A stretch of DNA of 64,000 nt. Source: Amycolatopsis jiangsuensis. Lineage in GTDB: Bacteria > Actinomycetota > Actinomycetes > Mycobacteriales > Pseudonocardiaceae. Below the pieces are notes generated by a model. That model saw nothing but the letters and a program-made list of their open reading frames with translations. It had not been told where the DNA came from and searched no databases. Where the stretch lies: assembly GCF_014204865.1 (NCBI RefSeq), contig NZ_JACHMG010000001.1, positions 1,364,001 to 1,428,000 of the forward strand. The letters run 5' to 3'. Of the stretch, positions 10,601 to 22,479 are shown piece by piece. Both the position numbers and the translations under genes were made by a program. Within the stretch, counting starts at the first letter, position 1, and each line of letters begins with the position of its first letter.

Positions 10601-11504
10601 CGTCCGAGCGCAGGCGAAGCCGGACCGGGACGGTGTTGACGAACAGCCCGACCATCTGCTCGACGTCCGGCAGGTCCGGCGGCCGCCCCGTCGTCACCGT
10701 GCCGAAGACCACATCGTCCCGGCCGGTCGACCGGCCCAGCACGATGCCCCACGCGGCCTGCACGACATCGGCGAGGGTCACGCCGCGGGCGCGTCCCCTG
10801 CGGAGCAGCGCCGCGGTGGTGCCCGCGGACAGTTCCGCGACGGCCTGCCGGGGCAGCGTGGGCTGGTTCCGGGCGTGCCGCGGCAAACCCACCAGCGTCG
10901 GCTCGTCCAGGTCCGACAGCTCCGCCTGCCACGCCGCGCGCGCGGCCTCCCGGTCCTGGCCCGCCAGCCACCGCAGGTATTCGCGGTACGGCAGGGCGGC
11001 GGGCAATCCGGAAACGTCTCCGGCGGTCCGGTACAGCTGCAGCAGTTCCCGCACGAGGACCGGTAGCGACCATCCGTCCAGCAGGATGTGGTGACCGGTG
11101 AGCACCAGTTCGCTGCGCTCGGGGCCCAGCCGCGCGAGCAGCAGCCGCAGCAACGGAGGCTCGGACAGAACGAAGCGGGATTCCCTTTCCGCGGCCAGCT
11201 GTCCGGCCAGCTCCGCTTGATCGGCGACGTCGACCTCGCGCACCGGAACCGTGACTTCGCGCGGGACGATCTGCACCGGGCGCTCGACATGCTCCACCAC
11301 GAACGCGGCGCCGACGTGCCGATGCCGGGACAGCAGCGCGTTGACCGCGGCGCGCAGCACGTCCCGGTCCAGTCTGCCGGTCAGCTCCACCACGAGCTGG
11401 GTGACGTAGACGTCGGGGCCGTCTTCGTTGTACAGGGTGTGGAAGAAGAGGCCCTCCTGCAACGGGGACAGCGGAAGCACATCGGCGATCCCGGATGCCG
11501 TCAT
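7653..11504 (-). CDS. NRPS terminal module C-A-T-TE (beta-amino-acid type A domain)
   Basis: 1283 aa. C domain (~10-430) with [10 protein letters not shown] domain (~455-955) with [24 protein letters not shown] and TPNGKLDRR; carrier domain (~970-1040) with [11 protein letters not shown]; thioesterase (~1055-1280) with GWSLGG. At A4 the sequence is SFVDGPLEL, so the usual Asp235 is Val with Asp next to it. The code reads V-D-L-T-V-S-L-G-D. Val/Asp at these two positions is the known hallmark of A domains for beta-alanine and other beta-amino acids, so a beta-amino acid as the last residue is likely (inference). The TE releases the peptide by hydrolysis or cyclisation. ATG 11504 overlaps the stop of the preceding NRPS. 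Confidence 0.93.
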   Translation of the reverse strand: MTASGIADVLPLSPLQEGLFFHTLYNEDGPDVYVTQLVVELTGRLDRDVLRAAVNALLSRHRHVGAAFVVEHVERPVQIVPREVTVPVREVDVADQAELAGQLAAERESRFVLSEPPLLRLLLARLGPERSELVLTGHHILLDGWSLPVLVRELLQLYRTAGDVSGLPAALPYREYLRWLAGQDREAARAAWQAELSDLDEPTLVGLPRHARNQPTLPRQAVAELSAGTTAALLRRGRARGVTLADVVQAAWGIVLGRSTGRDDVVFGTVTTGRPPDLPDVEQMVGLFVNTVPVRLRLRSDAPAWAVARTVRDRQLEMTPFQHMPLAEIQARAGLDELFDTIVVFENYPVEPLDAEDFGGVRVAGVRGLDASHYPLMLAAIPGERLRLRLDYQADAVGRDAAETMLAALESVFETLAADPGRPLGSLDPLGPRSRTWLETGNATGRDLPAATVAELIEDRRARHPDRVAVLAGPLELTYAEVNARANQLARLLVARGAGPERTVALALSRSADLVVALIAVLKAGAAYLPVDTAYPAERIAYLIGDARPVLVLTDADGIPATEAPVVDLRDVVLTGFPAGNLAPAELPGGRTAESAASVLYTSGSTGLPKAVIGTQGGLVNQVSWYRDLRPSDGDGVVCARTSISFVDGPLELLRPLAHGGRVVLVDEETARDMAALADLIAASRSSVLTAVPTVLLALLDEAGGDHRLATLRLVGSSGEPMPAELPARLAAASPDARLVNLYGCTEVSGDSLFVFCTEDDRPVGRPLWNTRAYVLDGALRPVPIGVAGDLYHSGIGVGRGYAERPGATAARFVADPFGPPGERMYRTGDRVRRRRDGALEHLGRADDQLKVRGVRIEPGEVEAALARHPGVERAAVAVRARPGAGPALVGYIVGTAKAAGLRAHAAEVLPRALVPSDFVSLDRLPTTPNGKLDRRALPVPEASPEASPPATPAEQVICELFAEVLQLPSVGTQDDFFALGGHSLLATRFVARVRTVLGYRPTVRMLFAAPTPAAFAARLGTAAAEGSLDVLLPLRAGVGRPLFCLPPASGFSWCYAGLLRYLPVDRPMYGLQARGLTDPGRIDATIEDVAADYLAQIRAVQPKGPYDLLGWSLGGQLAHAVAVGLRGLGEEVSLVAMLDSYPPGQIPLGEPAAPDQGLRALLVEYFGLDAVPEGPLRPAAVAEMLRARGIADLSETLLSAMSEVLTASVSLARSHRPEMFDGDVLFFRAAQGWPGAPPDPQAWRTLVSGRIEVHDVRAAHGAMTKPASLAQIGQVLRTRLGR

Positions 11505-14500
11505 GGCCGCCGCCAAGCGTTCTCGAGGCGTTCGATCTGGCATTGGTCCAGTTCGACCAGAGCCAGATCGGACGGAGTGAAGCCGCCGGCGTCGTCCCCG
11601 AGTGCGGCCATGGCGACGAGAGCCGCGAGCCACGAGCCGGCCAAGGCGCCGACCGTCGCTTCCGGCACGAGCGCGCTGGGCCAGGTCCAGGTCGCGCGCA
11701 GCAGCGGCCCCTCCGGACGCTCTTCGACGATCGTGTCCAGGGCCAGCCCGTGCTGGAGGGGCAGCTCGGGGCCGGCACCGCCGCCGAAGGATCCGGCGTC
11801 CGGGGCTGTCGACCAATCCTTGTTCTGCCCCAGCGAGAACCGGCCGAGATTGTTGAAAGCGATCCGCGGCCGCCGTCCGGCCAGCTGCGGCGCGGTCTCC
11901 GGATTCAGGTACCGCAGCAAACCGTAACCGAGGCCGTCGCCCGGAGTGCGGCGCAGCTGTTGCTTCACGTGTTTGATCGCGGTGCCGAGCGCCGGGCCTC
12001 CCTGCCGCACCGCGCCCGCGTCGATGCCCCCGAGGTCCGCGTGCACGGGGTGCGCGCTGGTGAACCAGCCGACTGTGCGGGAGGTGTCGACGTCCGCCAG
12101 ATCGGTTCGGCCGTGCCCTTCGACGTCGATGACCGGACAGTCGCCTCGCCACTGGGCGACCGCGAGCACCAGCGCGGTGAGCAGCAGGTCGTCGATTCCG
12201 CAATGGAACTTCGCCGGCACCTCCGCGAGCAGTCGCGCGGTGTGGTCACTGGCCAGCGTGACCGTCAACCGGTCCGTCGTCGCCGTGGTGTCCCGGCCGG
12301 GAACCGGCACGAGATCGGCGGGTTCCGGATGCGAAAGAACCTGCCGCCAGTACGGCAATTCGCCGACTCGGCGCGGTTGGCGTGCCTCGGCGGTCAGGGT
12401 CTTCGCCCAACGCCGGAACGACGTTCGCGGCGGGAGCAGCAGCGGCGACCGGCCCGTGGCCGCCGCGGCGGCCGCGTCGCCGAGGTCGTCCAGAAGAACC
12501 CGCCACGACACGCCGTCGACCGCGAGATGGTGTATCGCGACGAACAGGCGTCCCTGCGCTGTCTCGCCGGCATCGAACCAGACCGGAACCACGACCCGGC
12601 CCGCGTCGGGATCAAGTTTCCGCACCGCATGCGAGGACTCGGCCGCGACGACATCGGCCAGTGCGCCGGAGGTCAGTCCCGCGACCTCCACCCGGCGCAG
12701 CTCGACCGGCACTCCCGCCGGCTCGACCTCGAGCGACCATTCGGCGCCGCGGACGGTTCGCCGCAGCCGCAGGGCATCGTGAGTGTCCACGACGACCCGC
12801 AGCACGGACTCCAGCGTGTCCCGGCCGAGCCCGGACGGCGTCACCACGAGCATCGATTGGTGAAAGCCCGCGCTGGACCCTCCGAGCTCCCGAAGCCAGT
12901 GCATGACCGGGGTGAGCGGCAGTTCGCCGATGCCGTCGTCGGGCTCGGCGGGCGGTTCTTCGCTCGCCTGCCTGGCCGTCAGCGCGAGTCCGGCGACCGT
13001 TCCGTGCCGGAAGACGTCGCGCGGGGCGAACTCCACTCCCGCCTTGCGCGCGCGGCTGCTGAGGCGAATCGCGCCAATGCTGTCCCCGCCGAGATCGAAG
13101 AAGTTGTCGTCGATGCTCAGCGATGGCACGCCGAGCACATCCGAGAAGAGACCGGTCAGCGCCTCCTCCAGCGGGGTCCGCGGCGCGCGCCCGTCCGCCA
13201 GCTGCGCGAAATCCGGCTCAGGGAGCTGAGCTCGGTCCAGTTTCCCGTTGGGAGACAACGGAATCGCCTCGATCACCAGTACCGTGCCGGGCACCATGTG
13301 GGCGGGCAGCCGATCCGCCGCGAAGGCGCGGATCGCGGCCGGGTCCAGTGCCTCGCCCGCACCGGGAACGACGTAGCCGACAAGGTGCGCGCCGCCTGTG
13401 CCCCGGTGCACCGTCGCGGCCGAACCCGCCGTGCCCGGGCAGTCCTGAAGCACCGCCTCGACCTCGCCCAGTTCGACCCGGTAGCCGCGGACTTTGACCT
13501 GCTCGTCGGACCGGCCCACGAACTCCAGCTCGCCGTCCGGACGCAGCCGCGCGAGGTCGCCCGTGCGGTACATACGGGAGCCGGCGGGACCGATCGGGTC
13601 GGCCACGAACCGCTCCGCGGTGGCGGCGGGAAGATCGCGGTAGCCCCGGGCGACACCGGCGCCGGCGAGATAAAGCTCCGCGGCGACGCCGGTCGGCACC
13701 GGGCGCAGCCGCTGATCGAGCACATAGGTCCGCACGCCGTGCAGCGGCTTGCCGATCGGCGGCGGGCCGTCGGTCAGCGGGCCCGCGGCCGTCGCGGCGA
13801 TCGTCGCCTCGGTCGGGCCGTAGGCGTTGAACATCCGGCACCGCCCGCTCCATTCCCGCACGAGACGCGGCGGGCACGGCTCGCCGCCGACGATGATCGT
13901 CGTGCCGTCCGGGATGGCGTCCGCCGGGAAAGCCGCGAGCAAGGAGGGCGGCACCGGGACGTGCGTGACGGCATGCTCGGCGATCAGCGGCACCAGGTCG
14001 CGCCCCGCGTTCCAGCCGCCCGCGGGCGACAGGACGACCCGCCCGCCCGCGAGAAGCGTGACGACGATTTCCCAGTACGACGTGTCGAAACTCGGCGACG
14101 TGGAGTGGAGCAGGACCGTGTCCGGCCCGAGCAGGCCCAGCTGGGTCCGGGACCCGGCGAGCAGGTTGAGCACGCCGCGATGCGGCACCAGCACCCCTTT
14201 GGGGCGTCCGGTCGAACCGGAGGTGTACATCAGATACGCGGGGTGGTCCGGACGCAGCGCCGAACGTCGTTCAGCGTCGGCGACATTGTCCGCCCGCACG
14301 TCTCCGGAATTCTCCTCGACGAGCAGTACCGGGCAGTCGCCTGGAGCCGGCGTGCTCGTCGAGGAGTCGCGCACGACGAGGATCGGCTTCGCGTCGTTCA
14401 GCATGCTGGCGACGCGATGGGCCGGATAGTCCGGATCCACCGGCAGATAGACCGCGCCCGCTTTGCTGATCGCGAGCAGGGTTTCGACCAGCGCCAGACC

Positions 14501-17500
14501 GCGGCGCAACTGCACGGCGACCACGGTTTCCGGCCCGGCGCCATGACCGGCCAGCACGCGAGCGAGGCGGTTCGCGGCGGCATTGAGCTCCGAGAAGGTC
14601 CGCTGTTGCGCACCGGCGACGAGAGCCACGGCGTCCGGCGTTTCCGCTGCCCGCTCTTCGAATGCGCTCGCGACAGTGCCGCTCGTGCCGTGGTCGGCAC
14701 CGGCCTGGTCCGCCGCGGTCAAGGCCGCCCGTTCACCCGGAGTCAGCACGTCCAGGGCATCGAGCGCGATGTCAGGTCCGGCGGCCACCTGCCCGAGGAT
14801 GCCCAGGAGCCGGGACGAGAAGGCGGCGATCGTCTCCTTCTCGAAAATCGCGGTGTTGAATTCCAGATGGCACTCGATCTCGCCCTCCCCGCGTCCGCCG
14901 CGCGGCCGATCGGTGACCGACAGCGAGAGGTCGAACCGCGACACTCCGAAAGGGACGAAGCTCGACCGCACGGCCAGACCCGGCAGATCGATTTCGGCGC
15001 CGTCATCGCGGTCCATCGTGATCATCACGTTGAACAGCGGCTGATAGGTGCCGGAGCGATGCGGGCTGAGGTGTTCCACGAGCAATTCGAAAGGCAGGTC
15101 TTGATTCCCGTAGGCGGCCAGTCCGGTCTTTCGGACCCGGCCGAGCAGTTCATGAAATTCCGGATTTCCGGCGGTATCGGTCCGCAGGACGATCGTGTTC
15201 ATGAAGAACCCGACCAGATCGTCCGCCCGTTCGTCCGCGCGGCTGGCGATCGGAGTGCCGAGCGGGAGGTCAGTGCCCGCGCCGAGCCGCGTCAGCAATG
15301 CGGAGAGGCCCGCCTGCATCACCATGAACAGGGTCGTGCCGGTGTCCTTGGCCAGGGCGAGAAGCCGCTTGCGCAGGGCGGCGTCGATTCCGAAGGAATG
15401 CACCTCCCCCTCGTAAGCCGGCACCACCGGTCGCGAACGGTCCACCGGCAATTCCAGCTGCGCGGGCGCTCCGGAAAGGGCGTCACGCCAGTAGTCCAGC
15501 TGGCGATGCGCGATGCTGTGCGGATCGGTCATCTCACCGAGACGCTCCGCTTGCCAACGCGTGTATTCGCGATAGGTAAGGGGAAGCTCCGCCCATTTCG
15601 GCGAAGTGCCGTCCAGGCGCGCGGCGTACGCCGTGCCGAGGTCGGCGAGAAGCGGGCGAAAGGACCATCCGTCGGCGGCGATATGGTGCAGGAGAAGAAG
15701 CAGAGTATGCGATTCCGGCCCAGTCGTGAACAATTCCGCTCGCAGCGGCAGCTCGGCTTCCAGGTCGAACGGATGCCGGGCGGCGTGCGCGAGCCGGGCG
15801 TCGAGGTCGGCCGCGGCTGTTTCGTGGTGCCGGAACTCGATTCGCTCGGCTGAGGCGAGCTCTTGGAAGGGATCGCCGTCCCTTTCCGCCACGATCGTGC
15901 GGAGTGTTTCGTGCCGGTCGGCGACATCGCGGATCGCGGATCGCAGCGCCGAGACGTCGAGCCTGCCTTCGAGGTGCAAGGCCAGCGGGATGTTGTAAGT
16001 CCGGCTGGGGCCGTGGAAGCGGTGGTGGAACCACAATTGGCGCTGCCCGAAGGACAACGGCGCCGGTTCTGGGCCCGGAGGCGGTTGATCGGGGACGCCG
16101 TCGATCAACCGTGCCAAACCCGCCGGCGTCGGCCAATCGAACAGGTCCTGGATCGTGATCTCCAGCCCCAGCCGTGCCCGCGCGCGCATGATCAACCTGG
16201 TGGCGCGCAACGAATGCCCGCCGAGGTCGAAGAAATCGTCGTCGACGCCCACCGACGGCAACTCGAGCACCTCGGCGAACACCTCGCACAGCCCGCGCTC
16301 CGACGACGTGCTCGGAGCCTCGCCCTTCGGCGCGTACTCGCCGGCCGGGGCGCGCAGGGCCTTGCGGTCGATCTTTCCGTACGGGGTCAGCGGAAGCTTG
16401 TCCGTCGCGACGAACCGATCCGGCAGCAGGTGCGGTTCCAGCCTGCTCTTGGCGAAGGTTTTCACCGTCTTCGCGTCCCCGCGGTCCGGGGCGAGCACGA
16501 CGTAGGCGACAAGCAGGTCTTCGTGCGCGGCGACCGCGACGTGCACCACATCCGGGTGGCTGCCGATCACCGACTCGACCTCGTTCGGTTCGATCCGGTA
16601 GCCGCGCACCTTGACCTGGTCGTCGGTGCGGCCGAGGAAGTCCAGCTGGCCGTCGTCGCGCCAGCGGGCGAGATCGCCGGTTCGGTACATGCGCTCGCCG
16701 CGCGACCCGAAGGGGCACGCGACGAAGCGTTGCGCGGTGAGACCGAACTGGTGCAGGTAGCCCCGGGCGACGCCGGTGCCCGCGAGGTAGAGGTCGCCGA
16801 CGGTGCCGGGAGGAACCGGGCGCAGTGCATCGTCGAGCACGTACCCCGTCGTCCCGGCGATCGGGCTGCCGATCGGCGGCCGCTCCGCGCCGGCGAGCGC
16901 TCGGCTCATCGTCGCGCACACCGTGCTCTCCGTCGGACCGTACGCGTTGATCATCAGGCGACCGGGTGCCCAGCGCTCCGCCGTCGAGCCGGTAACCGTG
17001 TCGCCGACGACTACGAGCGTGGTCACCGACGGGAGCTCGGTCTCCTTCATGACCGACAGCGCGGAGGGCGGCACCGTCAAGTGGGTGGTACCGGTGCGGG
17101 CGGCCAATTTGACCAGCTCCGGGCCAGGCGTGAGTTGCTCCGCCGGGGCGACCACCAAGGTCGCGCCGGCGAACAGGCTCATCGCGACCTCCGCCATGGG
17201 CGAGTCGAAGTTCGTGGACGCGAACTGCAGCACCTGGGACCGAGTGTCGACTTTCAGCGGCTCCACATGCGACAAGACCAGGTTCGCCAGGCCCTGATGG
17301 GTGACGACCACGCCCTTGGGCACCCCGGTCGTGCCGGAGGTATAGATCACGTACGCGGGATGCGCGGGCAGGCAAGGCGGGACGGCCGGGACTTCGCCGG
17401 CCGGGTCGCCGCCCGCCAGGTCATCGACGACCACGGTCGGCAGCCAGTCGAATTCCGAGCCGGGCACCGCGATGTCCCGGGCGCGCACCAGCAGCCGGGG

Positions 17501-17851
17501 CCTGGCCTGGCTCAGCACCGCCTCGATGCGCTCGGCCGGATAGGTGTGGTCGACCGGCAAGTACGCCGCTCCAGCGCGCCACACCGCGAGCATCGCCGTG
17601 ATCAGGGCGCGGCCACGCGGGAAACTCAGCGCGACGATCGACTCCGGGCCCGCGCCCCGCCGGAGCAGCTCGGCGGCCAGCCCTTCGGCGTCGGCCGCCA
17701 ACCGGCGGTAAGAGACCTGCTCCCCGGGGCAGGCCAAAGCAATGGATTCAGGGTGTGCCGCGACCTGTTCCGCGAACAGCTCCCAAGCGGTCTTGAGGTC
17801 CTGCGGTGCGCCCGCATTGACGCTGTTCGAACCTGTCACTTCGCGTTCCAT
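11501..17851 (-). CDS. NRPS A-T-C-A-T-E (modules 2 and 3)
   Basis: 2116 aa. Order with rough residues: A 20-510, T 525-595 ([12 protein letters not shown]), C 610-1040 (HHIAADGWS), A 1075-1565, T 1580-1650 ([12 protein letters not shown], the GGDS form used before E domains), E 1670-2100 ([22 protein letters not shown]). My first A code is D-S-A-T-V-V-A-V-C, close to Phe/Tyr-type codes. The second is D-T-W-P-I-G-A-I-A, which I cannot assign. The protein starts with A rather than C, and the needed C domain sits at the end of the upstream NRPS, so module 2 is split between the two proteins. The E domain predicts a D residue from module 3. ATG 17851 has an AGGAGG ribosome site and overlaps the upstream gene by 16 bp. 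Confidence 0.94.
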   Translation of the reverse strand: MEREVTGSNSVNAGAPQDLKTAWELFAEQVAAHPESIALACPGEQVSYRRLAADAEGLAAELLRRGAGPESIVALSFPRGRALITAMLAVWRAGAAYLPVDHTYPAERIEAVLSQARPRLLVRARDIAVPGSEFDWLPTVVVDDLAGGDPAGEVPAVPPCLPAHPAYVIYTSGTTGVPKGVVVTHQGLANLVLSHVEPLKVDTRSQVLQFASTNFDSPMAEVAMSLFAGATLVVAPAEQLTPGPELVKLAARTGTTHLTVPPSALSVMKETELPSVTTLVVVGDTVTGSTAERWAPGRLMINAYGPTESTVCATMSRALAGAERPPIGSPIAGTTGYVLDDALRPVPPGTVGDLYLAGTGVARGYLHQFGLTAQRFVACPFGSRGERMYRTGDLARWRDDGQLDFLGRTDDQVKVRGYRIEPNEVESVIGSHPDVVHVAVAAHEDLLVAYVVLAPDRGDAKTVKTFAKSRLEPHLLPDRFVATDKLPLTPYGKIDRKALRAPAGEYAPKGEAPSTSSERGLCEVFAEVLELPSVGVDDDFFDLGGHSLRATRLIMRARARLGLEITIQDLFDWPTPAGLARLIDGVPDQPPPGPEPAPLSFGQRQLWFHHRFHGPSRTYNIPLALHLEGRLDVSALRSAIRDVADRHETLRTIVAERDGDPFQELASAERIEFRHHETAAADLDARLAHAARHPFDLEAELPLRAELFTTGPESHTLLLLLHHIAADGWSFRPLLADLGTAYAARLDGTSPKWAELPLTYREYTRWQAERLGEMTDPHSIAHRQLDYWRDALSGAPAQLELPVDRSRPVVPAYEGEVHSFGIDAALRKRLLALAKDTGTTLFMVMQAGLSALLTRLGAGTDLPLGTPIASRADERADDLVGFFMNTIVLRTDTAGNPEFHELLGRVRKTGLAAYGNQDLPFELLVEHLSPHRSGTYQPLFNVMITMDRDDGAEIDLPGLAVRSSFVPFGVSRFDLSLSVTDRPRGGRGEGEIECHLEFNTAIFEKETIAAFSSRLLGILGQVAAGPDIALDALDVLTPGERAALTAADQAGADHGTSGTVASAFEERAAETPDAVALVAGAQQRTFSELNAAANRLARVLAGHGAGPETVVAVQLRRGLALVETLLAISKAGAVYLPVDPDYPAHRVASMLNDAKPILVVRDSSTSTPAPGDCPVLLVEENSGDVRADNVADAERRSALRPDHPAYLMYTSGSTGRPKGVLVPHRGVLNLLAGSRTQLGLLGPDTVLLHSTSPSFDTSYWEIVVTLLAGGRVVLSPAGGWNAGRDLVPLIAEHAVTHVPVPPSLLAAFPADAIPDGTTIIVGGEPCPPRLVREWSGRCRMFNAYGPTEATIAATAAGPLTDGPPPIGKPLHGVRTYVLDQRLRPVPTGVAAELYLAGAGVARGYRDLPAATAERFVADPIGPAGSRMYRTGDLARLRPDGELEFVGRSDEQVKVRGYRVELGEVEAVLQDCPGTAGSAATVHRGTGGAHLVGYVVPGAGEALDPAAIRAFAADRLPAHMVPGTVLVIEAIPLSPNGKLDRAQLPEPDFAQLADGRAPRTPLEEALTGLFSDVLGVPSLSIDDNFFDLGGDSIGAIRLSSRARKAGVEFAPRDVFRHGTVAGLALTARQASEEPPAEPDDGIGELPLTPVMHWLRELGGSSAGFHQSMLVVTPSGLGRDTLESVLRVVVDTHDALRLRRTVRGAEWSLEVEPAGVPVELRRVEVAGLTSGALADVVAAESSHAVRKLDPDAGRVVVPVWFDAGETAQGRLFVAIHHLAVDGVSWRVLLDDLGDAAAAAATGRSPLLLPPRTSFRRWAKTLTAEARQPRRVGELPYWRQVLSHPEPADLVPVPGRDTTATTDRLTVTLASDHTARLLAEVPAKFHCGIDDLLLTALVLAVAQWRGDCPVIDVEGHGRTDLADVDTSRTVGWFTSAHPVHADLGGIDAGAVRQGGPALGTAIKHVKQQLRRTPGDGLGYGLLRYLNPETAPQLAGRRPRIAFNNLGRFSLGQNKDWSTAPDAGSFGGGAGPELPLQHGLALDTIVEERPEGPLLRATWTWPSALVPEATVGALAGSWLAALVAMAALGDDAGGFTPSDLALVELDQCQIERLENAWRRP

Positions 17852-20800
17852 CCAAGCCTCCTGATGTCAGCCGCACTCGCGTCTCCCGCAGCACCTTCGA
17901 GCAGCAAGGCGCCGACCTTTTTCGCGACGTCTCTCCCCACCTGCTGAAGGATCGCGGCCAGCCGGCTCGCGATCGATGCCGCCGCGTCGGCATAGAAAAT
18001 GTGGCTCTGGTAGTGCACGATGGCGCGCAACGGACTCTCCGAATCCGCATAGACCACGAGCGACAACGGATAGTGATTCGGCGTGAAGGCACGGATGCCG
18101 GTCACGCTGACGCCGGCGCTTTCCCCCTCTTGCGCGATCCCGGCCCGATCGAGCGGGAACGATTCAAAGGAAACCATGGTGTCGAACAAGGTCCGCCTGC
18201 GAGTCAGTTGCTGAAGCTCGCTCAACCCGTGGTGCTGATAACTCACCAATCCGGCCTGCCGAGCCTGCAGCGCGACGATCAAACCGCCGACGGTGCGCTC
18301 CGGGGAGCAGTCCACGCGCACGGGGACCGTATTGAGCAGCATGCCCACCACTGTTTCGATGCCGGGAACCGGCGACGACCGGCCCGAAACCGCCGCGCCG
18401 AAGATAATGTCCGCACGGCCGGTCAACTGCGAAAGCAGCATGCCCCAAGCGGCCTGGAAGACAGTATTGGCGGTGACGCCCAGATCAGCGGCGGCCGAGA
18501 CGAGTGCACGCGAGTCGGCGGCGTCGAGCGGCACGTGCGCCTTTCGGATGGTGTCGGTGCCGCCGGGACGTCCCGCCGCGTCGCCGACCAGCGTCGGCTG
18601 CGCGCCGTCCAGTTCGCGCTTCCAGGCTTGTTCGGCCTCGATCTTGTCCTGTTTCGCGTACCAGGCCAGGAAATCCCGCTGATTTCCGGCCCTGGGCAGT
18701 CCGGCAGTCGCCGAACCGTAGAGCAGCAAGAGATCTCGCACCAGAACCGGCACCGACCACCCGTCGAGAATCGCGTGATGCACGGTCAGGACGAGTTCGG
18801 ATTCGCCTTCCGACATCCGGATCAGGGTCATTCGCACCATCGGCGGCGTGCCGAGAGCGAACCGATCGCGCAGATCCTCCGCGAGGAAACGCTCGAATAG
18901 CCGATCCCTTTCGGCCGCGTCGAGGGCGGACAGATCCCTCGTTTCCCATGGCAGCGCCACCGACTCGAGCACCAGCTGAAACAGCTCGCCGCGGCTGTCC
19001 GGGGCGAAGGTCGTCCGCAATCCGGCGTGCCGGTCCTGCAGCGCCTGTGCCGCGGCCCGCATCCGGCCGGGGTCGAGGTCGCCCGTCAGGCGCAAAACGT
19101 ACTGCATCTGATAGGCGTCGGCGCCGGAATTGCTGTGCAGGCTGTGAAACAGCAACCCCGCCTGCAACGGCAGCAGCGGCCACACCTCGACGAGACCCGG
19201 ATGTTCGTGCGCCCACTGGTCCAGATCGTCCTGCGCGACCGGAGCCAGCGGCACGTCGGACGGAGTCAACGAGGAGGCCGCCGCCCTCGCGTGCCGGGCC
19301 AGCCCCGTCCACGCGGCCGTCAGGAGACCGGCCAGTGCGGTCAGCTCGTCCTGGGACAGCAGGCCGCTCGGCGCCGCCAGCACAGCCTGCAGCCGTTCCC
19401 CCTCCGGACCGGCTTTGAGCAACGCACTGACTTCCAGGCTCGCCGAAGCGGGCATTTTCGGGTCCTGCGCGGCATCCAGCACGGTCAGCGCGGGCACTTC
19501 GACTTGGCTCCAGGCTCCGGAGTCCGTCGGCGCGAAGCGCCCCAGATAGTTGAAGCAGATCTCGCCGAGAGGCTGGCCGTCGAGTTCGGCGGAGGTGTCG
19601 GGGTTGAAATGCCTGAGCAATCCATAGCCGAGACCCTTGTCGGGAATCGACCGGAACAGTTCCTTGGTGAGCTTGACTGCCTTGCCTGCTGCGGCACCGC
19701 CGTCGAATGCGTCTTCGAGGTCGGCTCCGGCGAGATCGAGCCGGATCGGAAACACCGTGGTGAACCAACCCACGGTCCGGGACAGCTCCGCGCCGGGAAC
19801 AGCTTCCTCCTCCCGGCCATGCCCCTCGACATGAAGCAGCAGAGAGCTTTCGTCCATTCCCTTGTCGCTTCGCCACTTCGCCAAGGCGAGAGCCAGACCG
19901 GCGGTCAAGCCGTCCATGACCTCCGCACGGAATGCCGTCGGCACCGCGGTGAGCAGCGGCTCGGCGACCGCCACCGGCAACGAAATCGAGGTCCGGACAA
20001 CGGTTTCCAGCGTATCGACGTCCGGATCCAGCGACCGCGTTCCGAGCGACGAGGCCGGACCCGCCAAGATCGACTGCCAGAGCGGCAACTCCGCCGCGCG
20101 CCGCGAACTGCGTGCTTCTTCGGCAAGGGCGCGCGCCCAGACGCCTGGTGAAGTCCCGGCCTTCGGCAGTTCGGGCCGGCGTCCCTCGCGAACGGCTGCC
20201 CACGCGTCCTCGAGGTCGGCCAGCAGGATGCGCCAGGACACGCCATCGATCACCAAGTGGTGCAACGCGATCAGCAGTCTTCCCGGGTCGCCGTCGTACC
20301 AGACGAACCGGGCGACGTCACCGGTAGCCGGGTCCAGTCCGGCCGCGACCCGTTCCAGTTCCTGCCGCACGCTGGCCTGCCACTCAGCGCCCCACTGGCC
20401 GGTCCACTCGACCCGGTCCAGTGCAGGCTCCGCAGTCCCCCGCGGCGCCAGGACGATCTCGTCGGCCGTCAGACGCATCCGAAACATGTCGTGATGCTCG
20501 AGAACAGCTCGCAATGTCGCAGTCAGCGTCGTGCTGTCGATCCCCTCCGGCAACTGCACGACCATCGCTTGCAGGAACCGGTCGAAGCCCGCTCCCCAGC
20601 CCCGGATCCATTGCGCGACCGGCAGAAGCGGGAACGAGCCCGCACTGCCGTGCTCGAGTTCCGGCGGGCGAGGCGCGGCCCCGGAGGCCGATCGCGATGC
20701 CACCAGAGCGGCGAGCGCCGCGGCCGTTCGCTTCTCGAAGATCTCCCTGGCACTGACCTCGACGCCGTGCCGCCTTGCCCGGGAGACGACCTGAATCGAC

Positions 20801-22479
20801 TGGATGCTGTCGCCGCCGATGGCGAAGAAGTCGTCGTCGATGCCGACCTGGCCTAACCCGAGCACTTCCGCGAAATGCGCGGCGAAGCTCTCTTCGATTT
20901 CATTGCGCGCCGCCCGGTACTCCGTGCGGCGGGGCGCGGGCTGAGGAAGCGCGGACAGGTCCGGCTTGCCGTTCAGCGTGAGTGGTATCCGGTCCACCGT
21001 GACAAAAGAGGCGGGGACAAAAGGGGCGGGAAGCCTGCTCAGGACGAGCTGGCGCAATTCGCTGTGCACGAATTCTGAATCCAGCGCGATGGACCCGTAA
21101 TCGCGGCTCGTCGAGAGGCCGGTCTCCGCGGCGGGCACGACATAGGCGACGAGTTGCTTGCCCCGCGGCAGGTCGAGCGAAGTCACCAGTGCGTCCGCGA
21201 CCCCCGGATGGCCGGTCAGCACCGCCTCGACCTCGTGCGGTTCGATCCGGACGCCGTGGATCTTGATCTGCGAATCGGCTCTGCCGTGGAACATCAGCTC
21301 GCCGCCCGCCGTCCACGAGGCCAGATCGCCGGTGCGGTACATCCGTTCGCCCGCACCGCCGAACGGATCCGCGACGAACCGTTCCGCCGTCAGCTTCGGG
21401 CGGCTCAGATAGCCGCGTCCCAATGCCGGTCCGGCGACGTAGAGCTCGCCGATCGAACCGGGCGGGACCTGAGCGAGCCGTCCGTCCAGCACCTGAATCG
21501 ACGCCTTCTCGACCGGACGGCCGATCGTGGGCATTTTCCCGGTGACGGCCAGCGGACCGCTCATGCTGGCGCAGACTGTGGTCTCCGACGGACCGTAGGC
21601 GTTGATCATCGTGCGTCCGGGCGCCCAGGTCGCCACGAGATCGGGGTTGGTCGTCTCGCCGGCGACGATCAGGCATCGCAGGCCCGGTACCCATTCCGGA
21701 CGCAGCGGGACGACGACCGAGGGCGTCAGCGCGACATGGGTCACCCCGTTCCGGTCGATCGTGCCGGCCAGCGGGCGGCCCGGCTCGAGTTCCTCCTTCT
21801 TCGCCAGCACCAGCGTCGCGCCGGACAGCAGCGTGGCGAACAGCTCCCACACCGAGGTGTCGAACGCGGGCGACGAGGCTTGCAGGACCCGGCTGCCCGG
21901 CGCTATCCGAAGATGGCCGCGTGCCTGCGCGACGAGCGCCTCCATGCCGGAATGGGTAACCGCCACGCCTTTCGGCTGCCCGGTCGAACCTGAGGTGTAG
22001 ATGACATACGCCGACTGCGCGGACCTGATCTCGGGCAGCCGCACAGCACCGGCTCGAAGCTCGGGCAGCTCTTGTACAGGCAGCTCCTGTATGGGCACTG
22101 CCAGTTCAGGCAGCTTCGCCTTGGTCGCACAGTCCGTCAACACCGTTGCGCAGCCGGAATCGGACACGATGAAGCTGATGCGTTGTGCTGGGTAGTCCGC
22201 GTCGAGCGGCAGGTAGGTCGCCCCGGCCTGGACCACGCCGAGTACCGCGGCGACCCAGTCGGGGGAGCGTTCCGCTGCGACCGCGACGACCGATTCCGCG
22301 GCCGCGCCTGCCTGGACAAGGGCCCGCGCGACCCGGTTCGCGGCGGCGCCCAGTTCACGGTAGGTGAGCTTCCGCCGGCCGAGTTCGACCGCGACGGCCT
22401 CCGGAGTTTCGCGCACCCAGCGCCGGAACAGGACCGGGATAGACGGACCGCCAGCTGCGCCACGGCTCGCCGGTCTCAA
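17836..22479 (-). CDS. NRPS loading module A-T-E plus C domain
   Basis: About 1547 aa. A (~15-520), T ([12 protein letters not shown]), E ([24 protein letters not shown]), then a C domain (HHAILDGWS) that should accept the D-aminoacyl donor. The A code D-T-W-A-I-A-A-V-C is very near the GrsA phenylalanine code (DAWTIAAVC), so an aromatic D residue opens the peptide (inference from the code). With no C domain before the A domain, this is the starter. Start choice: TTG 22479 overlaps the methyltransferase TGA (TTGA) and has GGGGAGG five bases upstream. ATG 22518 is possible but has no good ribosome site. Confidence 0.93.
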   Translation of the reverse strand: MRPASRGAAGGPSIPVLFRRWVRETPEAVAVELGRRKLTYRELGAAANRVARALVQAGAAAESVVAVAAERSPDWVAAVLGVVQAGATYLPLDADYPAQRISFIVSDSGCATVLTDCATKAKLPELAVPIQELPVQELPELRAGAVRLPEIRSAQSAYVIYTSGSTGQPKGVAVTHSGMEALVAQARGHLRIAPGSRVLQASSPAFDTSVWELFATLLSGATLVLAKKEELEPGRPLAGTIDRNGVTHVALTPSVVVPLRPEWVPGLRCLIVAGETTNPDLVATWAPGRTMINAYGPSETTVCASMSGPLAVTGKMPTIGRPVEKASIQVLDGRLAQVPPGSIGELYVAGPALGRGYLSRPKLTAERFVADPFGGAGERMYRTGDLASWTAGGELMFHGRADSQIKIHGVRIEPHEVEAVLTGHPGVADALVTSLDLPRGKQLVAYVVPAAETGLSTSRDYGSIALDSEFVHSELRQLVLSRLPAPFVPASFVTVDRIPLTLNGKPDLSALPQPAPRRTEYRAARNEIEESFAAHFAEVLGLGQVGIDDDFFAIGGDSIQSIQVVSRARRHGVEVSAREIFEKRTAAALAALVASRSASGAAPRPPELEHGSAGSFPLLPVAQWIRGWGAGFDRFLQAMVVQLPEGIDSTTLTATLRAVLEHHDMFRMRLTADEIVLAPRGTAEPALDRVEWTGQWGAEWQASVRQELERVAAGLDPATGDVARFVWYDGDPGRLLIALHHLVIDGVSWRILLADLEDAWAAVREGRRPELPKAGTSPGVWARALAEEARSSRRAAELPLWQSILAGPASSLGTRSLDPDVDTLETVVRTSISLPVAVAEPLLTAVPTAFRAEVMDGLTAGLALALAKWRSDKGMDESSLLLHVEGHGREEEAVPGAELSRTVGWFTTVFPIRLDLAGADLEDAFDGGAAAGKAVKLTKELFRSIPDKGLGYGLLRHFNPDTSAELDGQPLGEICFNYLGRFAPTDSGAWSQVEVPALTVLDAAQDPKMPASASLEVSALLKAGPEGERLQAVLAAPSGLLSQDELTALAGLLTAAWTGLARHARAAASSLTPSDVPLAPVAQDDLDQWAHEHPGLVEVWPLLPLQAGLLFHSLHSNSGADAYQMQYVLRLTGDLDPGRMRAAAQALQDRHAGLRTTFAPDSRGELFQLVLESVALPWETRDLSALDAAERDRLFERFLAEDLRDRFALGTPPMVRMTLIRMSEGESELVLTVHHAILDGWSVPVLVRDLLLLYGSATAGLPRAGNQRDFLAWYAKQDKIEAEQAWKRELDGAQPTLVGDAAGRPGGTDTIRKAHVPLDAADSRALVSAAADLGVTANTVFQAAWGMLLSQLTGRADIIFGAAVSGRSSPVPGIETVVGMLLNTVPVRVDCSPERTVGGLIVALQARQAGLVSYQHHGLSELQQLTRRRTLFDTMVSFESFPLDRAGIAQEGESAGVSVTGIRAFTPNHYPLSLVVYADSESPLRAIVHYQSHIFYADAAASIASRLAAILQQVGRDVAKKVGALLLEGAAGDASAADIRRLGWNAK

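Noticed and set aside
11495..15853. 1452-codon plus-strand open frame
   Set aside because: It is antisense to the NRPS genes and arises from high GC at third positions; no homology is visible.
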